DNA from: Streptomyces bobili
GTDB lineage: Bacteria; Actinomycetota; Actinomycetes; Streptomycetales; Streptomycetaceae
NCBI RefSeq assembly: GCF_002154575.1
Contig: NZ_MUBA01000274.1
Coordinates: 1 to 32,711, forward strand
DNA: 32,711 nt
Direction: 5' to 3'
Below, one piece after another: positions 8,086-14,369 of this stretch. The notes beneath the pieces were generated by a model, which saw nothing but the letters and a program-made list of their open reading frames with translations, did no database searches and had not been told where the DNA came from. Position 1 is the stretch's first letter. Each line of letters begins with the position of its first letter. A program made the position numbers and the translations under genes.

Positions 8086-9054
8086 ATGGCCTCGTTCGAC
8101 CTGTCCCTGGAGGAACTCCACGAGTACCGCAGTGGATCCGCCGAACCGGAGGGGTTCGACGCGTTCTGGTCCAAGACCCTTCAGGAGGCCCGCGAGTACG
8201 ACCTGGACGCCCGCTTCGAGCCGGTCGACACGGGGCTGGAGACCGTGCGGGTCTTCGACGTGACGTTCGCCGGGTACGGCGGTCATCCGGTCAAGGCCTG
8301 GCTGACCCTGCCCGCCGCGGCTACCGAACCGGTGCCGCTGGTCGTGGAGTTCGTCGGCTACGGCGGGGGCCGCGGGCTGCCGCACGAGCACCTGCTGTGG
8401 GCGTCCACGGGCCGCGCGCACTTCATCATGGACACCCGCGGTCAGGGCAGCGCCTGGGGCGGCGGTGGCGGTACGGCCGATCCGGTGGGCGCGGGACCCG
8501 CGTTCCCCGGTTTCATGACCCGGGGCATGGACGCCCCCGAGAACTACTACTACCGCCGGGTGTTCACGGACGCGGTGCGTGCCGTCGAGGCGGCCCGTTC
8601 GCACCCGTTGACGGACGCGGCGCGCACGGTGGCGCTCGGCGCGAGCCAGGGCGGCGGCATCACGATCGCCGTGGGCGGCCTGGTTCCGGACCTGGTCGCG
8701 GTCGCGCCGGACGTGCCGTTCCTGTGCGACTTCCCGCGCGCCGTGACACTGACGGACCGTCACCCGTACCGGGAGATCGGCCTGTTCCTCAAGACGCACC
8801 GCGGCCGTACGCAGGACGCGCTGCGCACGCTGTCGTACTTCGACGGGGTGCACTTCGCGTCCCGCGGCTCGGCGCCCGCGCTGTTCTCGGTGGCCCTGGA
8901 GGACCAGACGTGTCCGCCGTCGACCGTGTTCGCGGCCTTCCACGCGTGGGCGCACGACGACCGGACGATCGAGGTGTACGACTTCAACGACCACGAGGGC
9001 GGCGGCCCGTACCACGAGGCGGCCAAGATGCGCTGGCTGCGGTCGTACACGTGA
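8086..9054 (+). CDS. Acetylxylan esterase / cephalosporin-C deacetylase (CE7)
   Basis: 322 aa alpha/beta hydrolase, the usual CE7 length. It removes acetyl groups from short xylo-oligosaccharides and from cephalosporin C. No signal peptide is present, so it acts inside the cell. Catalytic triad by motif: Ser187 in GASQGGG, Asp273 in LEDQTCPPS, His303 in NDHEGGG. The RGQ signature of CE7 (118-120, DTRGQGS) is also present. The start is ATG at 8086 with AAGGCGG 6 nt upstream; a TTG two codons earlier is less likely. A LacI-like palindrome upstream suggests induction by a plant-polysaccharide sugar, in keeping with intracellular deacetylation of imported xylo-oligomers. Confidence 0.92.
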   Translation: MASFDLSLEELHEYRSGSAEPEGFDAFWSKTLQEAREYDLDARFEPVDTGLETVRVFDVTFAGYGGHPVKAWLTLPAAATEPVPLVVEFVGYGGGRGLPHEHLLWASTGRAHFIMDTRGQGSAWGGGGGTADPVGAGPAFPGFMTRGMDAPENYYYRRVFTDAVRAVEAARSHPLTDAARTVALGASQGGGITIAVGGLVPDLVAVAPDVPFLCDFPRAVTLTDRHPYREIGLFLKTHRGRTQDALRTLSYFDGVHFASRGSAPALFSVALEDQTCPPSTVFAAFHAWAHDDRTIEVYDFNDHEGGGPYHEAAKMRWLRSYT

Positions 9055-9080
9055 GGTCCTGATCACACCTTCCCTCTGAT

Positions 9081-9092
9081 CCGACCAGTCGG
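9081..9092. promoter_or_regulatory. Short TetR-like palindrome upstream of serine hydrolase
   Basis: CCGACCAGTCGG is a 12-bp inverted repeat with 5-bp arms around CA, 63 nt before the hydrolase start. ACCGACTGGT-like sequences occur in TetR-family operators of actinobacteria. No TetR gene is adjacent, so the regulator is unknown. Confidence 0.3.
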
Positions 9093-9154
9093 TATGTTCG
9101 GGGTGCCCGGCCGCAGAGCCGCGGTCCGGGGCCCCGGCGGATCACGGAGGACCC

Positions 9155-10321
9155 ATGTCCGAGCACGTGCCACAGGTTCACGGCCACTGCGACGAGCGTT
9201 TCGCGGCGGTCCGCGCCACGTTCGAGGAGAACTTCCGGGAGCGGGGGGAGCTGGGCGCGGCGGTGACCGTCATGGTCGACGGCGTGACCGTGGCCGATCT
9301 GTGGGGCGGCTGGGCGAACGCGGCGCGCACCCGCGCGTGGGAGCGGGACACGCTGGTCAATGTGTGGTCGACGTCCAAGGGTCCGACCGCGCTGTGCGCG
9401 CACCTCCTCGCCGACCGGGGTCTGCTCGACCTCGACGCCCCGGTGGCGGACTACTGGCCCGAGTTCGCCGCGGCGGGCAAGGAGGGCGTCCTCGTCCGGC
9501 ATCTGCTGTCGCACCGCGCCGGACTGGCGGGGCTGCGCGAGCCGCACACGCTGGAGCAGCTGTACGACTGGGAGCTGACCACCGCCCGCCTCGCGGCGAC
9601 GGAGCCCTGGTGGGAGCCGGGCACCCGGTCCGGCTATCACGCGCTGACCTACGGCTTCCTGGTCGGCGAGGTCGTGCGGCGGGTCTCGGGACTGCTGCCG
9701 GGCGCCTTCCTGGAGCGCGAGGTGACCGGGCCGCTGGGGATCGACTTCACCATCGGCCTGCCGGAGAAGGAGGCCGGGCGGGCGGCGGAGATGGTGCATC
9801 CGCCCGCCGCGTCGAGCAGCGAACAGGCTGCCGTCTTCGCCCAGTTGACGCCCACGGCCATCGCCGCCCTGACGAACCCCCTGGCGGGCGCCGACGAGGC
9901 GAACACACCCGCCTGGCGGGCCGCGGAGATCCCGGCCGCCAACGGGCACGGCACCGCACGGGCGGTCGCCGCCCTGTACGGCGTCCTCGCGGGCGGCGGT
10001 TCCGCCGACGGCCGGCGCGTGCTGTCCCCGGAGGCGGCCGAGCGGGTCCGTGAGGGGCAGGGCGGCTGCCGGGACCTGGTGCTGGGCGCCGGCTTCGCGC
10101 ACGAGACGGAGATCGGGCTCGGCCTGTGGCTGAGCGGCCCCAACGGCTCCTACGGGCCCAACCCGCGGGCTTTCGGACACGACGGCTTCGGCGGCTCGTG
10201 CGGTCTCGCCGACCCCGAGGCCGGGTTGTCGCTGGGGTACGTGATGAACCGCATGGGGCCGCACATCGCGGACGACCCGCGGAAGATGGCGCTGGTGAAG
10301 GCCGTGTACAGCGCGCTGTGA
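9155..10321 (+). CDS. Class C beta-lactamase-like serine hydrolase (EstB/family VIII esterase type)
   Basis: 388 aa. It has the serine beta-lactamase/penicillin-binding fold: active-site S-x-x-K as STSK (Ser72, Lys75), the Tyr motif as SGYHALTYG (Tyr161), and a late HDGFGGSCG standing in for KTG. Class C beta-lactamases have Y-x-N; here it is Y-H-A, as in family VIII carboxylesterases, so ester or amide hydrolysis rather than antibiotic resistance is expected. No signal peptide is visible, also against a classical beta-lactamase. The ATG has CGGAGGA 4-5 nt upstream. It is a single gene following the acetyl esterase by 100 nt. Confidence 0.87.
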   Translation: MSEHVPQVHGHCDERFAAVRATFEENFRERGELGAAVTVMVDGVTVADLWGGWANAARTRAWERDTLVNVWSTSKGPTALCAHLLADRGLLDLDAPVADYWPEFAAAGKEGVLVRHLLSHRAGLAGLREPHTLEQLYDWELTTARLAATEPWWEPGTRSGYHALTYGFLVGEVVRRVSGLLPGAFLEREVTGPLGIDFTIGLPEKEAGRAAEMVHPPAASSSEQAAVFAQLTPTAIAALTNPLAGADEANTPAWRAAEIPAANGHGTARAVAALYGVLAGGGSADGRRVLSPEAAERVREGQGGCRDLVLGAGFAHETEIGLGLWLSGPNGSYGPNPRAFGHDGFGGSCGLADPEAGLSLGYVMNRMGPHIADDPRKMALVKAVYSAL

Positions 10322-10372
10322 CGGGATGGCGGGCCGTCCGGTTTCAGCCGTTCCGCCCGCCCGCCCTTCCCT

Positions 10373-10388
10373 AGTGGTTTAGACCAAT
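10373..10388. promoter_or_regulatory. GntR/DasR-like operator (dre-type)
   Basis: AGTGGTTTAGACCAAT contains the HutC-subfamily core GTnTAnAC (GTTTAGAC) within TGGTTTAGACCA, close to the DasR-responsive element consensus ACTGGTCTAGACCAGT. It lies 57 nt before the GntR/HutC gene start, so it is a candidate autoregulatory site for that protein or a DasR site. Confidence 0.55.
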
Positions 10389-10444
10389 GCTAGATCTGGT
10401 GGCGAACACGCCCGCACGGCACGTCACCACAGGAGGCGCGCGGC

Positions 10445-11173
10445 ATGGCCCGCACCATCCCCCTTGATCAGCCCCTCTACTGGCGGATAGCGAAGGAGTT
10501 GCTCGGCGAGCTGCACGACGGCACCATCCCGCCCGGCGAACGCCTGCCCGCGGAAAGGCAGTTGGCCGAGCACTTCGGAGTCAGCCGGGTGACCGTCCGG
10601 CAGGCGCTGGAGGTGCTGCGCCGTGACGGACTCGTCGCCACCGACCGGCGCGGCAGCCACGCGGTGCTGGCGGGGGCGCCGGTCGCCGACCCGGCCTGGC
10701 TCGCCTTTCCCGTCGGCTCCCGGACCGCGGACGACGCCTGCGCGGTGGACCGCACCGAGCTGAGCTGGGAGCCGCCGCCGCCCGAGCACGCCACCGCGCT
10801 GGATCTCGCCCCGAACCGGCCGACGCTGGTCCACCGCTACAGGTCGACGGGCGCGGACGGACGCCCTCTGCGCACCGCCATGACGTCCTTCTCGGCGGTG
10901 GCACTGGCCGAGGTCGACGAACTCGCCCGCTACCGCGACCGCGCCGACACCACCGGCTCCCCGCAGCTCCGGCGCGTCTACGACTGGATGCGCCGGGCCG
11001 GACTGGCCCTGCACCACCGGGACTCCATCACCCGCCCGGACGGCGCCCCGTCGATGCGGGTGACCCGGCACGTGCACGACCAGTACGCCCGGCCGCTGGA
11101 GATCACCGACCTGGTGGTGGAGACCCGCCAGGAGGCGCTGGTCTACACGTTCACCCTGCCGGCGGCCGACTGA
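10445..11173 (+). CDS. GntR/HutC-family transcriptional regulator with UTRA domain
   Basis: 242 aa. The N-terminal GntR winged helix (about residues 10-75) reads LYWRIAKELLGELHDGTIPP, then ERLPAERQLAEHFGVSRVTV with RQALEVLRRDG following. The C-terminal UTRA ligand-binding domain (about 95-238) includes PTLVHRYRSTGADGRPL and ends with EITDLVVETRQEALVYTF. HutC-type regulators bind sugar phosphates, fatty acids, phosphonates or histidine derivatives; the ligand cannot be read here. AGGAGG lies about 8 nt before the ATG. A dre-like palindrome upstream fits the HutC consensus. Its 3' end overlaps the end of the convergent methyltransferase gene by 31 nt. Confidence 0.92.
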   Translation: MARTIPLDQPLYWRIAKELLGELHDGTIPPGERLPAERQLAEHFGVSRVTVRQALEVLRRDGLVATDRRGSHAVLAGAPVADPAWLAFPVGSRTADDACAVDRTELSWEPPPPEHATALDLAPNRPTLVHRYRSTGADGRPLRTAMTSFSAVALAEVDELARYRDRADTTGSPQLRRVYDWMRRAGLALHHRDSITRPDGAPSMRVTRHVHDQYARPLEITDLVVETRQEALVYTFTLPAAD

Positions 11174-11910
11174 CCCGGCCCGCGTCGGTCCGTGCGGCGC
11201 GCCTCGACCATCCGGACACGCGGGCTTCCGTCGCCCCGCGTGCCGAACTCGGGCAGGGCGTGCAGGTCCACCCGGAACCCGGCGCGCTCCAGCTCCCGGC
11301 GGACCTCGCCCAGCCGGAAGGCCCGGTAGTACATGACGAAGGGGGGACGCCACACGGCGTTGCGGACCCGCATGACGGCGTCGAAGCCGAGCAGCATCCA
11401 GAACGCCGGGGACGACGGCCGGGGCGGCGCGAGCACCGGGAACGCGAATCGCCCGCCGGGCCGCAGCGCCCCGTGCACCTGGGCGAAGAGGCCGGGCAGT
11501 TCCTCCGGGAGGAAGTGCCCGAACGCGCCGAAGCTGACGACGAGGTCGAAGGCGTCCGTGAACGGCAGGGCGCGCGCGTCGGCCCGCACCCAGGACACCC
11601 GCGGCTGCGGCGGGCGGGCCCGCCCGCGCGCGATGTCGAGCATCCCGGCGCTGAAGTCGACGCCGGTGACGCTGCTTTCGCAGAGCGTGGCCAGCGCGTC
11701 GACGCCGGCGCCCGTGCCACAGCACAGGTCGAGGCCGTCACCGTAGGGGCCCGTCCGGCGCAGGGCCGACACGACCGCGTCGAGGACGGGGGCGGGGGTG
11801 CGGAAAGGCGTGTGGTCGAACTTCGGAGCCAGCAGGTCGTAGCCGTGCTCGACGGACGACAGTGCCTGGACGGCGAGTTCGCGCAGCGTGGGTCCTTCGG
11901 GGCTGAACAT
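11143..11910 (-). CDS. Class I SAM-dependent methyltransferase
   Basis: 255 aa. SAM motif I is GLDLCCGTGAGVDAL (about residues 58-72), followed by SVTGVDFSAGMLDIARGRA, WVRADARALPF and FDLVVSFGAFGHFLPEELP: the Methyltransf_11/25 pattern for small-molecule methylation. No target can be assigned. I chose the ATG at 11910, which lies 5 nt after the PadR stop, over an upstream start at 11964 that would run back into the PadR coding region; translation is probably coupled. The 3' end overlaps the convergent GntR gene by 31 nt, an unusually large tail-to-tail overlap that leaves no room for a terminator between them. Confidence 0.82.
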   Translation of the reverse strand: MFSPEGPTLRELAVQALSSVEHGYDLLAPKFDHTPFRTPAPVLDAVVSALRRTGPYGDGLDLCCGTGAGVDALATLCESSVTGVDFSAGMLDIARGRARPPQPRVSWVRADARALPFTDAFDLVVSFGAFGHFLPEELPGLFAQVHGALRPGGRFAFPVLAPPRPSSPAFWMLLGFDAVMRVRNAVWRPPFVMYYRAFRLGEVRRELERAGFRVDLHALPEFGTRGDGSPRVRMVEARRTDRRGPGQSAAGRVNV

Positions 11911-11915
11911 CGGCG

Positions 11916-12485
11916 TCAGCCTACGGCGGTACGCCGCCGCAGGTGCAGCAGAACCCGCTCGCACCAGCGCAGGTTCTCCTCCTCGAAGGCGATGCCCGCC
12001 ATCAGCGTCAAGAAGGGGCCGATCCGGTCGGCCTCGCGCAGGAACTCGTCCTCGGTGCGCCCGGCGAGGAGGCGTTCACGCACCCGCAGATAGCGGTCGA
12101 GCTTGCCGCGCGCCCAGCTCCTGCGTTCCTCGATCTGCGCGCGGGTCGTCTCGGGGTCGACGCCGACGCCGTCCATCGCCTGGATCTTGATGAGGAGTTC
12201 GTCCCGGATGGCGGTGGGCCTGCGCGGCGGTGCGGCCGCGAAGTCGTGCAGCTCCTCGCGGCCGGCCTCGGTGAGGGTGAACATCCGCTTGTTCGGCCGG
12301 CGTTCCTGCCGTACGACCCGCGCCTCGATCAGGCCGTCCTGGGCGAGTCGCTCCAGCTCGCGGTAGAGCTGCTGCGGGGTCGCGGGCCAGAAGTTCGCCA
12401 GGGAGACGTCGAAGACCTTGGACAGTTCGTAGCCCGAGGCCTCACCTTCCAGGAGGGCGGCCAGGACGGCGTACTTGAGCGACAT
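11916..12485 (-). CDS. PadR-family transcriptional regulator
   Basis: 189 aa. The N-terminal winged helix (about residues 1-85) reads MSLKYAVLAALLEGEASGYE, then FDVSLANFWPATPQQLYREL and ERRPNKRMFTLTEAGREEL. It is followed by the longer C-terminal helical dimerisation domain of the AphA/Vir_act_alpha_C type (about 95-180). PadR proteins repress small operons and often sense phenolics or drugs. I chose the ATG at 12485, which gives the canonical MSLKYAVLA start. No clear Shine-Dalgarno precedes it, so it could be translated from a very short leader. It is followed after 5 nt by the methyltransferase, and is divergent from the NTF2-like gene across 70 nt holding a clear palindrome. Confidence 0.9.
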   Translation of the reverse strand: MSLKYAVLAALLEGEASGYELSKVFDVSLANFWPATPQQLYRELERLAQDGLIEARVVRQERRPNKRMFTLTEAGREELHDFAAAPPRRPTAIRDELLIKIQAMDGVGVDPETTRAQIEERRSWARGKLDRYLRVRERLLAGRTEDEFLREADRIGPFLTLMAGIAFEEENLRWCERVLLHLRRRTAVG

Positions 12486-12524
12486 GTGGACACGGTAACA
12501 GCAGGTGATTATTGTCATCCACAC

Positions 12525-12536
12525 TTAGTCAACTAA
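12525..12536. promoter_or_regulatory. Palindrome in the padR / NTF2-like divergent promoter region
   Basis: TTAGTCAACTAA (arms TTAGT/ACTAA around CA) lies in an AT-rich 70-nt gap between two divergent starts, in a window that is otherwise strongly GC-rich. On the minus strand it contains TTGACT, a good -35 box. On the plus strand TTGTCA (12512-12517) lies upstream. It is the most likely PadR operator controlling both directions. Confidence 0.45.
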
Positions 12537-12555
12537 TTGAGTACGAGGTGATCGG

Positions 12556-12948
12556 ATGCGCGCGTTCCGAGAGGCGGTCGAGGCCGGCGATCTCCAGGCC
12601 GTGGAGGCTCTGCTCGCCGAGGACGTGGAGTTCACCAGCCCGGTCGTGTTCAAGCCATACGCCGGCAAGGCGATCACGGCGGCGATCCTGCGCGCGGTGT
12701 CGGAGGTCTTCGAGGACTTCCGGTACGAGCGGGAACTCGCCGGTGCGGACGGCCGCGACCACGCGCTGGTGTTCCGCGCGCAGGTCGGCGAGCGGGAGCT
12801 GAGCGGCTGCGACTTCATCCACGTCGACGAGGACGGGCTCATCGACCGGCTGACGGTGATGGTGCGGCCCCTGTCGGGAGCGCACGCGCTGGCCGAGGCG
12901 ATGGGAGCGCGGTTCGAGCAGATCGCGAAGGAGGCTCAGGCGCGCTGA
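12556..12948 (+). CDS. NTF2-like / SnoaL-type protein
   Basis: 130 aa, one alpha+beta-barrel domain of the NTF2-like superfamily: MRAFREAVEAGDLQAVEALL helix pair, then VEFTSPVVFKPYAGKAITAA and the strand run FRYERELAG...HALVFRAQVGERELSGCDFIHVDEDGLI. Members act as small enzymes (hydratase or cyclase types) or as ligand-binding proteins; nothing here tells which. GAGGTG is 5 nt before the ATG. It is divergent from padR and probably under its control. Confidence 0.85.
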   Translation: MRAFREAVEAGDLQAVEALLAEDVEFTSPVVFKPYAGKAITAAILRAVSEVFEDFRYERELAGADGRDHALVFRAQVGERELSGCDFIHVDEDGLIDRLTVMVRPLSGAHALAEAMGARFEQIAKEAQAR

Positions 12949-12955
12949 ACACACC

Positions 12956-12995
12956 GGTGGCCGGCCCAGGGGCGAAACCCCGTGAGCCGGCCACC
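12956..12995. terminator. Strong bidirectional terminator
   Basis: GGTGGCCGGC (12956-12965) pairs perfectly with GCCGGCCACC (12986-12995), with an inner GGGG/CCCC stem closed by a CGAAA loop (12969-12981). It sits between the convergent NTF2-like and proline-rich membrane protein genes. Confidence 0.8.
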
Positions 12996-13010
12996 GTGCG
13001 TGCGCGGGCG

Positions 13011-13919
13011 TCAGTCCTTGAGCTGGTCCAGCGTGGCCTTCGAGTCCGTCTTCAGCCAGTCCTTCACGTCTTCGAGCGACGGCGGGTCCTTGTCGTCGTC
13101 ATCGTCGTAGGAGGACAGGTAGGCGCTGTAGCTCATCGTGTACGTGGTCCAGCCGTCCCGTACGGCGAGCGTGGCGTAGAGGGAACCACTGGTGGAGCCG
13201 CTGGTGGTGTCCTCGCTGACGAGATAGGCCTCTTCGCCGATGTCCTCGACGGTCTCCACGTCGTAATCGGGGTATCTCTCCTCGTAGTTCTTCCACATGG
13301 CCGTGAACTCCGGCCCTGGGTCGGACTTCCTGTGCAGGTCCACCTGCGTGGAGAGGTAGGCGTCGGCGTAGCTCGACCCGGTCTTCTTCAGGTTGACGCT
13401 GCAGTAACTCTCGTCGAGAGCCGGGTCCTTGAGCGCGTTGTGGGTCGGCGAGCCGTCGTTGTCCGGGTACTCCGTCTCGAACGAGGAGTAGTCGGTGCTG
13501 GAGCAGAGGTTCGCCGGCGCCGTGTAACCGCGCAGGTCCGCCTCGGCACCCTTTCCGCCGATCAGGAAGACCCCCGCCGCCCAGGCCGCGGAAGCGACGA
13601 CCGCGCCCACGGCCACCCACAGCACGGCCCGTCCGGCTCCGCCTCCGCCACCGGACGGCGGCGGGGGAACCTGCGGATACGGTCCCTGCCCGCCGTACGG
13701 ATACCCGGCCGCGGGCTGGCCCGGCTGGCCCGGCTGGCCGACCAGGGTCGGGGTGGCGTAGAAGTTCTGCTGGCCCGGCACGGGCGCGGCGGGCGGCGGG
13801 TAACTCGCCGCCGACCCTGGGCCCGGCGACTGCGGATTCGGGTACGGATACGCACTCGGCGGAGCCGGCGCCCCGGACGGCTGTTCGGGTTCCTGCGGAG
13901 GCTTGGGCGGCGTGGACAT
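13011..13919 (-). CDS. Proline-rich single-pass membrane protein, acidic exported domain
   Basis: 302 aa. Residues 1-95 are a low-complexity Pro/Gly/Tyr/Gln cytoplasmic tail (PPKPPQEPEQPSG..., GQPGQPGQP, PPPPSGGGGG). One transmembrane helix follows at about 97-120 (RAVLWVAVGAVVASAAWAAG). The exported part of about 180 residues is acidic, with two Cys (CSS and YCSV) that may form a disulfide and a poly-Asp stretch (SSYDDDDDKDPP) near the end. The type is common in Streptomyces and uncharacterised. The ATG at 13919 has no Shine-Dalgarno, but TATCTT at 13926-13931 (minus strand) is a good -10 box exactly 6 nt upstream, which suggests a leaderless mRNA. Confidence 0.8.
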   Translation of the reverse strand: MSTPPKPPQEPEQPSGAPAPPSAYPYPNPQSPGPGSAASYPPPAAPVPGQQNFYATPTLVGQPGQPGQPAAGYPYGGQGPYPQVPPPPSGGGGGAGRAVLWVAVGAVVASAAWAAGVFLIGGKGAEADLRGYTAPANLCSSTDYSSFETEYPDNDGSPTHNALKDPALDESYCSVNLKKTGSSYADAYLSTQVDLHRKSDPGPEFTAMWKNYEERYPDYDVETVEDIGEEAYLVSEDTTSGSTSGSLYATLAVRDGWTTYTMSYSAYLSSYDDDDDKDPPSLEDVKDWLKTDSKATLDQLKD

Positions 13920-14024
13920 GACGTGAAGATAGTGCAGCGTAGGAGGTCAAGTCCGTTGTCCTCCCGGATCGTTATGGTCTGGGGACATCTGGCACCGGCC
14001 CATGACACTGCGGTCCGGACCAAG

Positions 14025-14061
14025 ACGGGACCGGCCCCGGAATAGCCGGGGACGGTCCCGT
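14025..14061 (+). terminator. 16-bp hairpin upstream of the rho paralogue
   Basis: ACGGGACCGGCCCCGG (14025-14040) pairs with CCGGGGACGGTCCCGT (14046-14061) with a single internal mismatch and a 5-nt loop AATAG. It lies in the 450-nt gap between the divergent membrane-protein and rho-like genes and may be a terminator, an attenuator in the rho leader, or a barrier between divergent transcripts. Confidence 0.5.
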
Positions 14062-14369
14062 GTTGAGACGGATGGAAGCGCCACGTCCCTCGCCATGACG
14101 CGAGGTGAGTGTTACGCTCCCCCACAGCACCTGTGTACGCCCCCGTTTCGGGGCGCCGGTGCGGTTCCTCCCCCAGTTCGCTGTTGCGCCCGTCGATCCC
14201 GGTCGGTGCGCCGGCTCTTCCGCAGAGACCTTGTGAGCAGCGGTTCCCCGTGGCCGAGGTCCTGCTTCCCCACCGCCGGAGGCGCGCGTACACCGCCCCT
14301 CCCCCTCGCGGATCCACACCCCTTCCTTCGCATGTCTCACGCCTTCCGTCCTCGAAAGGACCGGCCACC
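14062..14369 (+). promoter_or_regulatory. Long C-rich, G-poor leader of the rho-like gene
   Basis: No protein-like gene is visible here. The frame upstream of the rho ATG stays open back to about 14109, but its translation is an Arg/Pro/Ser jumble. A -10-like TACGCT lies at 14115-14120. The stretch 14291-14340 contains 28 C and only 6 G in 50 bases by my count, quite unlike the flanking GC-balanced sequence. C-rich, G-poor, unstructured RNA is what Rho loads on (rut sites), so autogenous control is plausible. A ribosome site GAAAGGA precedes the ATG at 14370. Confidence 0.5.

Noticed and set aside
9155..10321. Calling the serine hydrolase an antibiotic-resistance beta-lactamase
   Set aside because: It has no signal peptide and its Tyr motif is Y-H-A rather than Y-x-N, so an esterase-like function is more likely.
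14109..14369. N-terminal extension of the rho paralogue in the same open frame
   Set aside because: The 87 extra residues are Arg/Pro/Ser-rich with no resemblance to a Rho_N domain, and GAAAGGA precedes the ATG at 14370.
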